In this document: one piece after another, positions 1-8,343 of the stretch
Numbering within the stretch: the stretch's first letter is position 1
Layout: each line of letters starts with the position of its first letter
Origin: Paraburkholderia sp.
GTDB taxonomy: Bacteria > Pseudomonadota > Gammaproteobacteria > Burkholderiales > Burkholderiaceae
Assembly (NCBI RefSeq): GCF_024281035.1
Contig: NZ_JAMXLH010000077.1
Location: forward strand, 1-39,900
DNA: 39,900 nt
Reading direction: 5' to 3'
Notes under the pieces: model-generated
Told to the model about the DNA's origin: nothing
Databases searched by the model: none
Seen by the model: the letters and a program-made list of their open reading frames with translations, nothing else
Made by a program: the position numbers and the translations under genes

Positions 1-33
1 TCTGCGTCGCTGCGTCAGCAGCAGAGAAACGAG

Positions 34-62
34 ATTATGAAGAATCTTTTTCGCTTCGTCAA
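34..62 (-). promoter_or_regulatory. Strong sigma70 promoter, probably of an rRNA operon lying to the left
   Basis: On the minus strand TTGACG (62-57) and CATAAT (39-34) are separated by exactly 17 bases. A run of six A lies just upstream of the -35 box (about 66-71), as in an UP element. The downstream leader, which reads CTCGTTTCTCTGCTGCTG, resembles what I remember of Burkholderia 16S rRNA operon leaders. No gene follows inside the window, so the transcript leaves at the left edge. The promoter is directly visible; the rRNA assignment rests on memory of the leader and is an inference. Confidence 0.7.
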
Positions 63-233
63 CCCCTTTTTTGCATCGCTGCTCAAAAGCTGCTGACTGC
101 GCGCCGCCCGTTTCTGCGGCGGCCTCCACTGTCCGGACGCCTGTTTCATCACGTCCGTACTGCGAAGGGGGCGAATCTTACCCCTCACCACCGCCCTCGC
201 GCAAGGGGGGCGCGTAGAAAAATTTTCGGTCGC

Positions 234-257
234 CACCGCCGCCGCAGAGCGGCGGTG
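234..257 (-). terminator. Hairpin behind paaF, probable terminator
   Basis: A perfect 9-bp stem (CACCGCCGC / GCGGCGGTG) with a 6-base loop lies 12 bases past the paaF stop codon. On the minus strand it is followed, about ten bases later, by AAAATTTTT. The gap before the T-run makes this a less than ideal intrinsic terminator. Confidence 0.5.
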
Positions 258-269
258 TATTCCTCGGAC

Positions 270-1046
270 TTACTTGTTCGTGAAGACCGGCTTGCGTTTT
301 TCGATAAACGCCGCCATCCCTTCCTTCTGATCTTCCGTCGCAAAGAGCGCGTGGAACATGCGGCGCTCGAAATGCACGCCTTCGGCAAGCGTCGTCTCGT
401 ACGCGCGGTTCACCGCCTCTTTCGCCATCATCACCGCCGCAAGCGAGTAGCCGGAAATAGTAGTGGCCGCTGCAATGGCCTCATCGAGCAGATCGGCGGC
501 AGGAATCACACGCGACACGAGTCCGGCGCGCTCCGCCTCGTTCGCATCCATCATGCGCGCCGTAAGGCACAGATCCATCGCCTTCGCTTTCGATACCGCG
601 CGCGGCAAGCGCTGCGTTCCGCCCGCACCCGGAATCACGCCCAGCTTGATTTCCGGCTGGCCGAACTTCGCCGTATCAGCCGCAAAAATCATGTCGCACA
701 TCATCGCCAGCTCGCAGCCGCCGCCCAGCGCAAAACCCGCAACCGCAGCGATGACCGGCTTGCGAATCGAGCGAATCGTCTCCCAGTTGCGCGTGATGTA
801 ATCGCCCTTGTAGACGTCCATGAACGTGTAGCTTGCCATCATGCTGATGTCGGCGCCGGCAGCGAACGCCTTTTCGCTGCCCGTGATGACGATCGAGCCA
901 ATCTCGTCGTCGGCGTCGAACGACTTCAGCGCAGCACCGAGTTCGTCCATCAGCGCGTCGTTCAGCGCGTTCAGCGCCTTCGGCCGATTAAGCGTGATCA
1001 GGCCGACCTTGCCACGCGTCTCAACCAAAATATTCTCGTACCCCAT
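270..1046 (-). CDS. paaF: Enoyl-CoA hydratase, phenylacetate pathway (PaaF)
   Basis: This is a 258-residue crotonase-family enoyl-CoA hydratase, the usual length. The oxyanion-hole segments are FAAGADI (61-67) and AGFALGGGCEL (103-113). The two catalytic glutamates of true hydratases are present, E112 in GGGCEL and E132 in FGQPEIKLG. The start is the ATG at 1046, preceded at good distance by AGGAGG; a farther ATG at 1061 lies in the ribosome binding site region and is rejected. In phenylacetate degradation PaaF hydrates the unsaturated dicarboxyl-CoA formed after ring opening. It is divergent from paaN across a shared regulatory region, the order found in Burkholderia. The family is certain; the exact pathway role is inferred from context. 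Confidence 0.92.
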   Translation of the reverse strand: MGYENILVETRGKVGLITLNRPKALNALNDALMDELGAALKSFDADDEIGSIVITGSEKAFAAGADISMMASYTFMDVYKGDYITRNWETIRSIRKPVIAAVAGFALGGGCELAMMCDMIFAADTAKFGQPEIKLGVIPGAGGTQRLPRAVSKAKAMDLCLTARMMDANEAERAGLVSRVIPAADLLDEAIAAATTISGYSLAAVMMAKEAVNRAYETTLAEGVHFERRMFHALFATEDQKEGMAAFIEKRKPVFTNK

Positions 1047-1086
1047 ACCCCCTCCTTCCACGAAAGAAAAGTCGTTCGAAAAACTT

Positions 1087-1116
1087 TTTACGCCAAACTT
1101 TGACTGATGCTAACAT
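1087..1116 (+). promoter_or_regulatory. Possible paaN promoter
   Basis: TTTACG (1087-1092) and TAACAT (1111-1116) are 18 bases apart. They would place the transcription start near 1123, inside the palindrome at 1122-1137, which suits repression by a bound regulator. Both boxes are imperfect. Confidence 0.35.
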
Positions 1117-1121
1117 TTGCC

Positions 1122-1137
1122 AACCAACCGGTCGGTT
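1122..1137. promoter_or_regulatory. Palindromic operator in the paaF-paaN divergent region (candidate PaaR site)
   Basis: AACCAACCGGTCGGTT is a 16-bp near-perfect palindrome with one mismatched pair. It sits between the divergent paaF and paaN genes, 45 bases before the paaN start. TetR-family PaaR proteins of betaproteobacteria are known to bind ACCGACCGGTCGGT-like palindromes at paa promoters. No paaR gene is in the window, so the assignment is from motif resemblance and position. Confidence 0.65.
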
Positions 1138-1182
1138 AATGAATCGGCGCAGGTTCCATCCAACTTTTCTTCTGCCTGCGCC

Positions 1183-2883
1183 ATGACCAATCCATTGTTC
1201 GCCAAGCACGAAGCCGTGCTGCAAAAGGCGGTTGCCGCCATCGAGACCCGCGGCTACTGGACCCCGTTTCCCGAGATGCCCAGCCCGAAAGTGTACGGGG
1301 AAACAGCCAGCGCCGATGGTGAAGCCGCGTTCAAAGCGCACCTGAACCGGACCTTCGAACTCGACCAGCCGACGACCGGCGAAACAGTCGGCAGCGAAGC
1401 GTCGCCGTTCGGTTTCGCGCTTGGCACACGCTATCCGAAGTCGGCGCCCGACCAGCTCATCGCCGCAGCCGAGGAGGCCCGGCGCGGCTGGCGTGCCGCA
1501 GGCCCGCGGGCCTGGGTGGGCGCGAGCCTCGAAATCCTCGAGCGCCTGAACCGTGCAAGCTTCGAAATCGCTTATAGCGTGATGCACACCACCGGCCAGG
1601 CCTTCATGATGGCGTTCCAGGCCGGCGGCCCGCACGCCCAGGACCGCGCGCTCGAAGCCATTGCGTACGCCTGGGATCAACTGCGCCGCATCCCGGCCGA
1701 TACGCACTGGGAAAAGCCGCAGGGCAAGAACCCGCCGCTCGCGATGCACAAGCGCTACGTGGTCGTGCCGCGCGGCACCGGCCTCGTGCTCGGCTGCTGC
1801 ACGTTTCCGACATGGAACGGCTACCCCGGCCTCTTCGCCGATCTGGCCACGGGCAACACCGTCATCGTCAAGCCGCACCCGGGTGCGATCCTGCCGCTCG
1901 CGATCACCGTGCGCATTGCGCGCGATGTGCTGCGCGAAGCGGGCTTCGATCCGAACGTGGTCACGCTGCTTGCCACCGATCCCAACGATGGCGCGCTGGT
2001 CCAGGCGCTCGCACTGCGCCCCGAAATCAAATTGATCGACTTCACTGGCAGCACGCAGAACGGCGACTGGCTCGAACAGCACGCGCATCAGGCTCAGGTG
2101 TACACGGAGAAGGCCGGTGTTAATCAGATCGTGATCGACTCCGCGGACGACCTGAAGGCCGTCGCACGCAACATCGCCTTCTCGCTCTCGCTCTACTCGG
2201 GCCAGATGTGCACGGCGCCGCAGAATATCTATGTTCCTCGCGACGGCATTCGCACGGCCGAAGGTCACGTCGGCTTCGAAGCGGTCGCCCAGGCGATTGC
2301 CGGTGCGGTCCAGAAGTTCGTGGCCGATCCGGTCCGCGCCGTCGAGGTGCTCGGCGCGATCCAGAACGAAAGCGTCACCGCGCGTATCGACGAGGCGCGC
2401 AAGCTCGGTCCCGTTCTCGCCGACAGCCTGACGCTCGAACATCCCCAATTCGCCAGCGCGCGCGTGCGCACTCCGCTCGTACTGTCGCTCGACGCCGCGC
2501 ACGACGCTGCATCGTTCACGCGCGAATGGTTCGGCCCGATCTCTTTCGTCATCGCCGCCGATTCGACCGCGCAGTCGCTCGCCCTGGCCGGCTCGATCGC
2601 CCGGGATCACGGCGCACTGACACTTTCCGTCTATAGCACCGACGATGCAGTCATAGCAGCCGCACACGAAGCTGCGATCACGGGCGGCGTGGCGCTCTCG
2701 ATCAACTTGACGGGTGGTGTGTTCGTCAACCAGTCGGCGGCGTTCTCCGACTTCCACGGCACCGGCGCAAACCCCGCCGCGAACGCCGCGCTGGCCGACG
2801 CCGCATTCGTGGCGAACCGCTTCCGCGTCATTCAAAGCCGCGTCCATACTGAACCCAAAGCCGCACCGGTTGCAGCCGGCTGA
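1183..2883 (+). CDS. paaN: Phenylacetate degradation aldehyde dehydrogenase PaaN (PaaZ-type, single domain)
   Basis: This 566-residue protein is an aldehyde-dehydrogenase-superfamily member of the PaaN type. The probable catalytic cysteine is C343 in SGQMCTAPQ. In E. coli the bifunctional PaaZ (about 680 residues) joins this domain to a MaoC-like hydratase that opens the oxepin-CoA ring. The present protein is too short for that second domain and ends soon after the dehydrogenase region, so ring hydrolysis would need a separate hydratase. The likely reaction is oxidation of 3-oxo-5,6-dehydrosuberyl-CoA semialdehyde. The ATG at 1183 (MTNPLF) is chosen because an upstream TTG lies next to the operator; no clear Shine-Dalgarno site is visible. 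Symbols paaN and paaZ are both used for this gene. Confidence 0.9.
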   Translation: MTNPLFAKHEAVLQKAVAAIETRGYWTPFPEMPSPKVYGETASADGEAAFKAHLNRTFELDQPTTGETVGSEASPFGFALGTRYPKSAPDQLIAAAEEARRGWRAAGPRAWVGASLEILERLNRASFEIAYSVMHTTGQAFMMAFQAGGPHAQDRALEAIAYAWDQLRRIPADTHWEKPQGKNPPLAMHKRYVVVPRGTGLVLGCCTFPTWNGYPGLFADLATGNTVIVKPHPGAILPLAITVRIARDVLREAGFDPNVVTLLATDPNDGALVQALALRPEIKLIDFTGSTQNGDWLEQHAHQAQVYTEKAGVNQIVIDSADDLKAVARNIAFSLSLYSGQMCTAPQNIYVPRDGIRTAEGHVGFEAVAQAIAGAVQKFVADPVRAVEVLGAIQNESVTARIDEARKLGPVLADSLTLEHPQFASARVRTPLVLSLDAAHDAASFTREWFGPISFVIAADSTAQSLALAGSIARDHGALTLSVYSTDDAVIAAAHEAAITGGVALSINLTGGVFVNQSAAFSDFHGTGANPAANAALADAAFVANRFRVIQSRVHTEPKAAPVAAG

Positions 2884-2980
2884 ACGGCATATACCGTCCG
2901 GGCTAATGGCGCCCGGCTCTCTCATCCCGTCTAATGAAGGGCATGAGCGCACTCACGCGCACCTGCCCGAGGTAGTCAAG

Positions 2981-3265
2981 ATGACCGAAGCCTATGCCTG
3001 CGACGCGATTCGCACCCCATTCGGCCGCTACCGCGGCGCATTGAAAGACCTTCGCGCGGACGACCTCGGCGCCGCGCCGACCCACGCGCCCGGCATCGCA
3101 ACAGCCGGCGGCGCAATCGCGCACGGTCATCCGCCCGGCGCATCGGACGCACGGCTCGTGACGACCGCGCTTCATCAGTTCGAGCGCACACAAGGACATT
3201 ACGCGCGGTGCACGATGTGTATCGGCGTCGGCCAAGGGACCGCTCTCGCCATCGAACGCCTTTGA
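2981..3265 (+). pseudogene. paaJ: Internally deleted beta-ketoadipyl-CoA thiolase (PaaJ/PcaF remnant)
   Basis: The 94-codon frame starts like a PaaJ/PcaF thiolase (TEAYACDAIRTPFGRYRG, then RADDLGA). After about 35 residues it jumps to the thiolase C-terminus (GGAIAHGHPPGAS, then CTMCIGVGQG). About 300 internal codons are missing, including the nucleophilic cysteine near residue 90. The final His and Cys motifs remain, but with substitutions at conserved places (the family has GGAIALGHPLGAS). The join is in frame and a GAGG site precedes the ATG, so a 94-residue product could still be made; it cannot be a thiolase. An intact thiolase sits in this slot between paaN/paaZ and paaG in related Burkholderia paa clusters. 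The last pathway step must therefore be done by another thiolase. Confidence 0.82.
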
Positions 3266-3350
3266 CACGCACACCTGTGACACGAACCTGCAGCACCGAC
3301 CCGCCGCCAGGTGCAACGCATGGCGGCCTCTGGAGAAAAGGAGAAACCCG

Positions 3351-4142
3351 ATGCCCTACGATGCGATCCGCGTCGAGACCGACGCCGCCACGCGCGTCGC
3401 GACGATCAAGCTAAACCGTCCGGACAAGCTCAACAGCTTCACGCGCGCCATGCATCGCGAACTCGCGGCGGCGCTCGACGAAGTCGTCGCCACTGGCGCA
3501 CGTGCGCTGGTGCTGACCGGCGCAGGACGCGGCTTCTGCGCAGGCCAGGATCTCGCCGACCTCGACTTCACGCCCGGCGCGATGACCGACCTCGGCGCGT
3601 TGATCGACGAGCATTTCAATCCACTGATCAGACGTTTGCAGGCGTTGCCGATGCCCGTCATCGCCGCCGTCAACGGCACCGCGGCCGGCGCGGGCGCAAA
3701 TCTCGCCCTGGCCTGTGACATCGTGCTCGCCGCGCGCTCGGCGAGCTTCATTCAGGCATTCGTCAAAATCGGCCTCGTGCCCGATTCGGGTGGAACGTGG
3801 TTCCTTCCGAAGCGCGTCGGCATGGCGCGCGCACTCGGTCTCGCGATGACGGGCGAGCGCCTGTCCGCCGAGAAAGCGGAAAGCTGGGGCCTCGTATGGC
3901 AAGTGACCGACGACGCCGAACTCGCGCCATCCGCCGCCGCGCTCGCCGCGCAGCTCGCGAAGCAGCCGACGCGCGCCATCGTCGCCACGCGCGAAGCGAT
4001 GCGCGCCTCGGCCTCGCAGACGCTCGACCAGCAACTCGATCTCGAACGCGACCTCCAGCGTGAACTCGGTGCCTCGTACGACTACGCCGAAGGAGTTCGG
4101 GCGTTCATCGAAAAGCGCGCACCGCGCTTCGAGGGCCGCTGA
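3351..4142 (+). CDS. paaG: Epoxyphenylacetyl-CoA isomerase PaaG
   Basis: PaaG is a 263-residue crotonase-fold isomerase that turns ring-1,2-epoxyphenylacetyl-CoA into the seven-membered oxepin-CoA. The oxyanion-hole segments are FCAGQDL (62-68) and NGTAAGAGANL (108-118). D145 in GLVPDSGGTWFLP replaces the hydratase glutamate and matches the PaaG signature, which separates it from the hydratase PaaF. The ATG follows AAGGAG with about 8 bases spacing. The gene ends one base before the paaI start, so the two are probably translationally coupled. Function is assigned with high confidence from the active-site motif and context. Confidence 0.93.
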   Translation: MPYDAIRVETDAATRVATIKLNRPDKLNSFTRAMHRELAAALDEVVATGARALVLTGAGRGFCAGQDLADLDFTPGAMTDLGALIDEHFNPLIRRLQALPMPVIAAVNGTAAGAGANLALACDIVLAARSASFIQAFVKIGLVPDSGGTWFLPKRVGMARALGLAMTGERLSAEKAESWGLVWQVTDDAELAPSAAALAAQLAKQPTRAIVATREAMRASASQTLDQQLDLERDLQRELGASYDYAEGVRAFIEKRAPRFEGR

Positions 4143-4143
4143 C

Positions 4144-4629
4144 ATGTCCTCGCCGCAGTCCAAACCACTGGCCACGCCACACACCTTGCCTGCCGCCATG
4201 ACGCCCGATGAACTCGCACGTGCCACCGCGCAAGCCATGTACGACGCAGACACCTGCTCGCGCGCGCTCGGCATCGAACTGCTGGAAGTCCGCGCAGGCT
4301 ACGCGCGCCTTTCCATGACCGTGCGGCCCGAGTTCCTGAACGGCCATCAGATTTGCCATGGCGGCCTGATTTTCACGCTCGCCGATTCGGCGTTCGCGTT
4401 CGCCTGCAATTCGTACAACATCAACACTGTCGCAGCCGGCTGCTCGATCGAGTTCCTCCGCCCGGTCCAGCCTAGCGACGTACTGACGGCCGAAGCCGTC
4501 GAGCAGATCCTCTCGGGACGCAACGGCGTCTACGACATCAGCGTGACGAACCGGGCGGGCGAGATTGTTGCGCTCTTCAGAGGCAAGTCCGCGCAGATTC
4601 GCGGCAACGTCATTCCGGTAGCCGAGTAA
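4144..4629 (+). CDS. paaI: Hotdog-fold acyl-CoA thioesterase PaaI
   Basis: This 161-residue protein has the hotdog thioesterase core NGHQICHGGLIFTLADSAFA, where the Asp of ADSA is the usual catalytic acid. PaaI hydrolyses phenylacetyl-CoA and ring-hydroxylated derivatives, releasing trapped CoA when the pathway stalls. The start at 4144, just after the paaG stop, gives about 18 extra residues compared with the second ATG at 4198. E. coli PaaI is about 140 residues, so the shorter form is possible, but a GAGG lies before 4144 and none before 4198. Confidence 0.9.
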   Translation: MSSPQSKPLATPHTLPAAMTPDELARATAQAMYDADTCSRALGIELLEVRAGYARLSMTVRPEFLNGHQICHGGLIFTLADSAFAFACNSYNINTVAAGCSIEFLRPVQPSDVLTAEAVEQILSGRNGVYDISVTNRAGEIVALFRGKSAQIRGNVIPVAE

Positions 4630-4718
4630 GCCGCGTTTTCTCACCCGGTTTTGCATTCACCCAACCGACGCACCCAGCCACTTCACCCAGCGGCGCACCG
4701 AAGGCTCAGGAGATACCG

Positions 4719-6005
<1,287 letters not shown>

Positions 6006-6017
<12 letters not shown>

Positions 6018-6053
6018 GCCCCGAAGCAAGCCCCGAGGGAAGCCCTTTAGACG
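6006..6053. repeat. 12-bp tandem repeat over the paaK stop codon
   Basis: The units CGCCCGAAGTAG, GCCCCGAAGCAA and GCCCCGAGGGAA follow directly on one another, and a fourth degenerate unit begins GCCC. The first unit contains the paaK TAG (6015-6017). Confidence 0.6.
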
Positions 6054-6084
6054 CTTCAAGCCGTTCTTCGAGGCCGCATCCAAC

Positions 6085-6108
6085 GAAAAAAGCCGGCATA
6101 CGCCGGCT
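6085..6108 (-). terminator. Intrinsic terminator of mltA
   Basis: The stem AGCCGGC / GCCGGCT with loop ATAC is preceded on the plus strand by A6. It is therefore followed by a T-run on the minus strand, 27 bases past the mltA stop. No T-run follows on the plus strand, so paaK is not efficiently terminated here. Confidence 0.85.
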
Positions 6109-6134
6109 CCCCGTTGCATCCGATTGCGACACGC

Positions 6135-7304
6135 TCAGGAATTCGGGAACAGCAGCCACATGCGGCCGCCCTGCTTCATCTTGCCGGCCAGATCGCCGGC
6201 ATCGTCGCCGAGGCCCCAGAAGTAGTCGGCTCGCACGCCGCCCTTGATCGCCGTACCCGTGTCCTGTGCGAACACGAGGCGGTTAAGTGGCGTATTCGTG
6301 AGCGGTCGCGTGGTCTGCAGAAAGACCGGCGTGCCGAGCGGAATCGCCGACGGATCCACCGCGATGGATCGCTCCGGCGTGAGCGGTACGCCGAGTGCAC
6401 CGATCGGACCATCGGCGCCGCCTTGTGGCGCGCTCTCCGCGCCCGGCATTTCGCGGAAAAAGACGAAACGCGGATTCGTATCGAGCAGCGCGTCGACACG
6501 CGACGGATTCGCGCGCGCCCAGGCCTTGATGCCCTGCATCGTCGCCTGCGCGGGCGTGAGTTCGCCGCGATCGAGCAGCCACTTGCCGATCGAACGGTAC
6601 GGCTGGTTGTTGGTTCCGCCGAAACCGACGCGCATCACGCTGCCGTCCTCCATCAGAATCCGGCCCGAGCCCTGCACCTGCAGGAAGAACGCTTCGATCG
6701 GATCGTCGACCCAGACAAGCTCGTTGCCGTTGAGCACGCCCGAGCGCTCGAGCTGTGCGCGCGGCGGCAATGCGGCGCCCGCGCGATAGCCGGAAGGCCA
6801 GCGATAAAGCGCCGTCTGATAAACGCCGCGACGTACGCGCGAGCCGTGCAACAACGGCTCGTAATAGCCAGTGACCAGGCCGTCGAGCGTACCGTCGCTG
6901 TTGGCGAACTGGAACGGCGTGAAATAGGTTTCGAAGAATGTGCGCGCACTCGCTGCGTCGAGATCGTCGAGTTCGGAGGCCGCCGCGCACGCGCGCAGCC
7001 AGCGCGGATCGCGCGCGAGGCGCGTGCAGTTCGCCCGCAACGCGGCGGCTGCGCCGATCAGCGAATCATCCTGCCAGCCCGGCACCTGCTGCCAGGCAAC
7101 CGGCGTGAGGCGCTCAGTGGCAATCTGGGGAGGCACGGCGGCTGCACCGCTCGGCGGCGAAGTCCGCACGTAGCCCGGGCCGCCGCAAGAGGCGAGCAAC
7201 ACGGCAAGCGCCGCCCCGCCGATCCACGCGCCGAGGCGCGCAAAACCCGCGAAACCCGCGAAACCTGCAAAACCCCGCTGCGGGCCGGCGTGCCGCCGGG
7301 GCAC
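6135..7304 (-). CDS. mltA: Membrane-bound lytic murein transglycosylase A, lipoprotein
   Basis: MltA cleaves the glycosidic bond between MurNAc and GlcNAc of peptidoglycan and leaves 1,6-anhydromuramic ends; it acts from the inner face of the outer membrane. The MltA barrel (VTGYYEPLL, VWVDDPIEAFFLQVQGSG) is followed by the C-terminal 3D domain (AQDTGTAIKG, ADYFWGLGDDAG). A lipoprotein signal ends in AVLLASC, the last Cys being the lipidated residue. The reading frame is open up to 7601 and the start is uncertain. The GTG at 7304 gives MPRRHAGPQRG and a normal 39-residue signal peptide. The ATG at 7481 would put about 60 residues, including an Asp-Val-x repeat, before the signal. Confidence 0.87.
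   Translation of the reverse strand: MPRRHAGPQRGFAGFAGFAGFARLGAWIGGAALAVLLASCGGPGYVRTSPPSGAAAVPPQIATERLTPVAWQQVPGWQDDSLIGAAAALRANCTRLARDPRWLRACAAASELDDLDAASARTFFETYFTPFQFANSDGTLDGLVTGYYEPLLHGSRVRRGVYQTALYRWPSGYRAGAALPPRAQLERSGVLNGNELVWVDDPIEAFFLQVQGSGRILMEDGSVMRVGFGGTNNQPYRSIGKWLLDRGELTPAQATMQGIKAWARANPSRVDALLDTNPRFVFFREMPGAESAPQGGADGPIGALGVPLTPERSIAVDPSAIPLGTPVFLQTTRPLTNTPLNRLVFAQDTGTAIKGGVRADYFWGLGDDAGDLAGKMKQGGRMWLLFPNS
7240..7275. repeat. 9-bp minisatellite in the mltA signal-peptide region (4 units)
   Basis: Four units of GCRAAACCY run in tandem. On the minus strand they encode the Gly-Phe-Ala repeats just before the hydrophobic core of the MltA lipoprotein signal. Nine bases is a multiple of three, so copy-number change keeps the frame. 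Confidence 0.85.
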
Positions 7305-7400
7305 ATCCGCCACATCCGCCACATCCGCCACATCCATCACATCCATCACATCCATCACATCCATCACATCCGCCACATCCGCCACATCCGTCACGTTCGT
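7302..7400. repeat. 9-bp minisatellite at the 5' end of mltA (11 units)
   Basis: The array has three CACATCCGC, four CACATCCAT, two CACATCCGC, one CACATCCGT and one degenerate CACGTTCGT. On the minus strand it reads Asp-Val-(Ala/Met/Thr) repeated, and each unit carries GTG or ATG codons in the mltA frame. It covers the likely translation start of mltA. Confidence 0.9.
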
Positions 7401-7521
7401 CACGTCAGGCGCATCATGTCCTGCACCGAATCCGGGCGTCAGCCCGCGATTACGCGTCAATGCGAGCGCCCAGGCGCTCATCGAAGCTCGCATACAATGT
7501 CTGCTCTTACTGGATGCCGCC

Positions 7522-7662
7522 ATGTCTGATCTGCTCGACGAATATCCGATGCTCATGTTTGGCCTGGAAGCATTGCTCGCGCTTTTCCTGCTGGTTTTCA
7601 TCGTTGTGTGGACTGCATCAGGCAGGAAGAAGCGCTCCGCGCACGACCGGCGTCAGGACTAG
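7522..7662 (+). CDS. Small membrane protein, 46 residues
   Basis: The predicted protein begins MSDLLDEYPMLMFGLE and has one hydrophobic helix of about 20 residues (LLALFLLVFIVVW). It ends in a basic tail (GRKKRSAHDRR), which suggests an N-out, C-in orientation. A possible -10 box TACAAT lies at 7493-7498. The gene fits exactly between the divergent mltA 5' region and the convergent apaG, filling a gap otherwise without a gene. I do not recognise a family and no function is proposed. The clear topology and tight fit support a real gene; the lack of a good Shine-Dalgarno site counts against it. Confidence 0.6.
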   Translation: MSDLLDEYPMLMFGLEALLALFLLVFIVVWTASGRKKRSAHDRRQD

Positions 7663-7686
7663 GAGACGGTCCACGCGCGCGCGGGT

Positions 7687-8061
7687 TCAATGCAGCGTGC
7701 GCGGCATGCGCAGGACGAACTCGGCAACGGGCGCCTCGAAGCGCTCGCCATCCTCGGCGACGCAAAAGTACTCGCCGCCCATCGTGCCGACGGGCGTGGC
7801 AATCACGGCCCAGCTCGTGTATTCGAACTGCTCGCCGGGCTTGAGCAGCGGCTGGTGCCCGACCACGCCGAGCCCCTTCACTTCCTGCACATGGTTTTCG
7901 CTGTCGGTGATGATCCAGTGGCGCGCGATCAACTGCGCGCTCACCTGGCCGGTGTTGCGAATGGTCAGCGTGTAGGCGAACGCGTACTGCCGGCGTTCCG
8001 GGTCCGATTCGTCGGGCAGGTAGCGTACCTGCGAGGTCACGCTGAATTGATACTGGCTCAT
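7687..8061 (-). CDS. apaG: ApaG (DUF525) protein
   Basis: This 124-residue protein matches the whole length of ApaG. This is an immunoglobulin-like fibronectin-III fold (motifs YAFAYTLTIRN, RHWIITDS, GHQPLLKPGEQFEYTSW). In E. coli apaG lies with the diadenosine tetraphosphatase gene apaH and has been linked to Co2+/Mg2+ homeostasis; the molecular role is unknown. The start is the ATG at 8061 (MSQYQF). The longer open frame up to 8166 has no family match. The gene is convergent with the small membrane protein and divergent from rpe. Confidence 0.93.
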   Translation of the reverse strand: MSQYQFSVTSQVRYLPDESDPERRQYAFAYTLTIRNTGQVSAQLIARHWIITDSENHVQEVKGLGVVGHQPLLKPGEQFEYTSWAVIATPVGTMGGEYFCVAEDGERFEAPVAEFVLRMPRTLH

Positions 8062-8343
8062 CCTGATTCCGCTCGGTAACGCGGGACCACGCCTGAGGCG
8101 AAGTCCCGCCAGCCCCGCGCACCCAGGCGGCGCGGGCGTCTCCCGCATCGGGCTCTGGTTTCGCATTCTGCTTCATGCTGCGGGCAGCCGCAACCGTGCA
8201 TACAAACGTGTACACAGCGGTGCACACAGCGCGCCCCGCTGCGGCGCGTGCCGCGGCGCACCTGGGCGGCGTTGCGCAGCGGCGCCGGCCACGCACGCAT
8301 GTAACGGTAAAATAACGCTTTTCTGTCCGCCTCCGATTTCGCC

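Noticed and set aside
1021..2952. 643-codon open frame on the minus strand opposite paaN
   Set aside because: It is the antisense shadow of a clear PaaN gene in GC-rich DNA; its protein is Arg/Asp-rich low-complexity with no family features.
7302..7400. Possible CRISPR-like array
   Set aside because: The 9-bp units are contiguous with no spacers, so this is a minisatellite.
7305..7601. Extension of mltA to the farthest start at 7601
   Set aside because: It would overlap the small membrane protein gene and put about 138 residues before a lipoprotein signal, which export would not tolerate.
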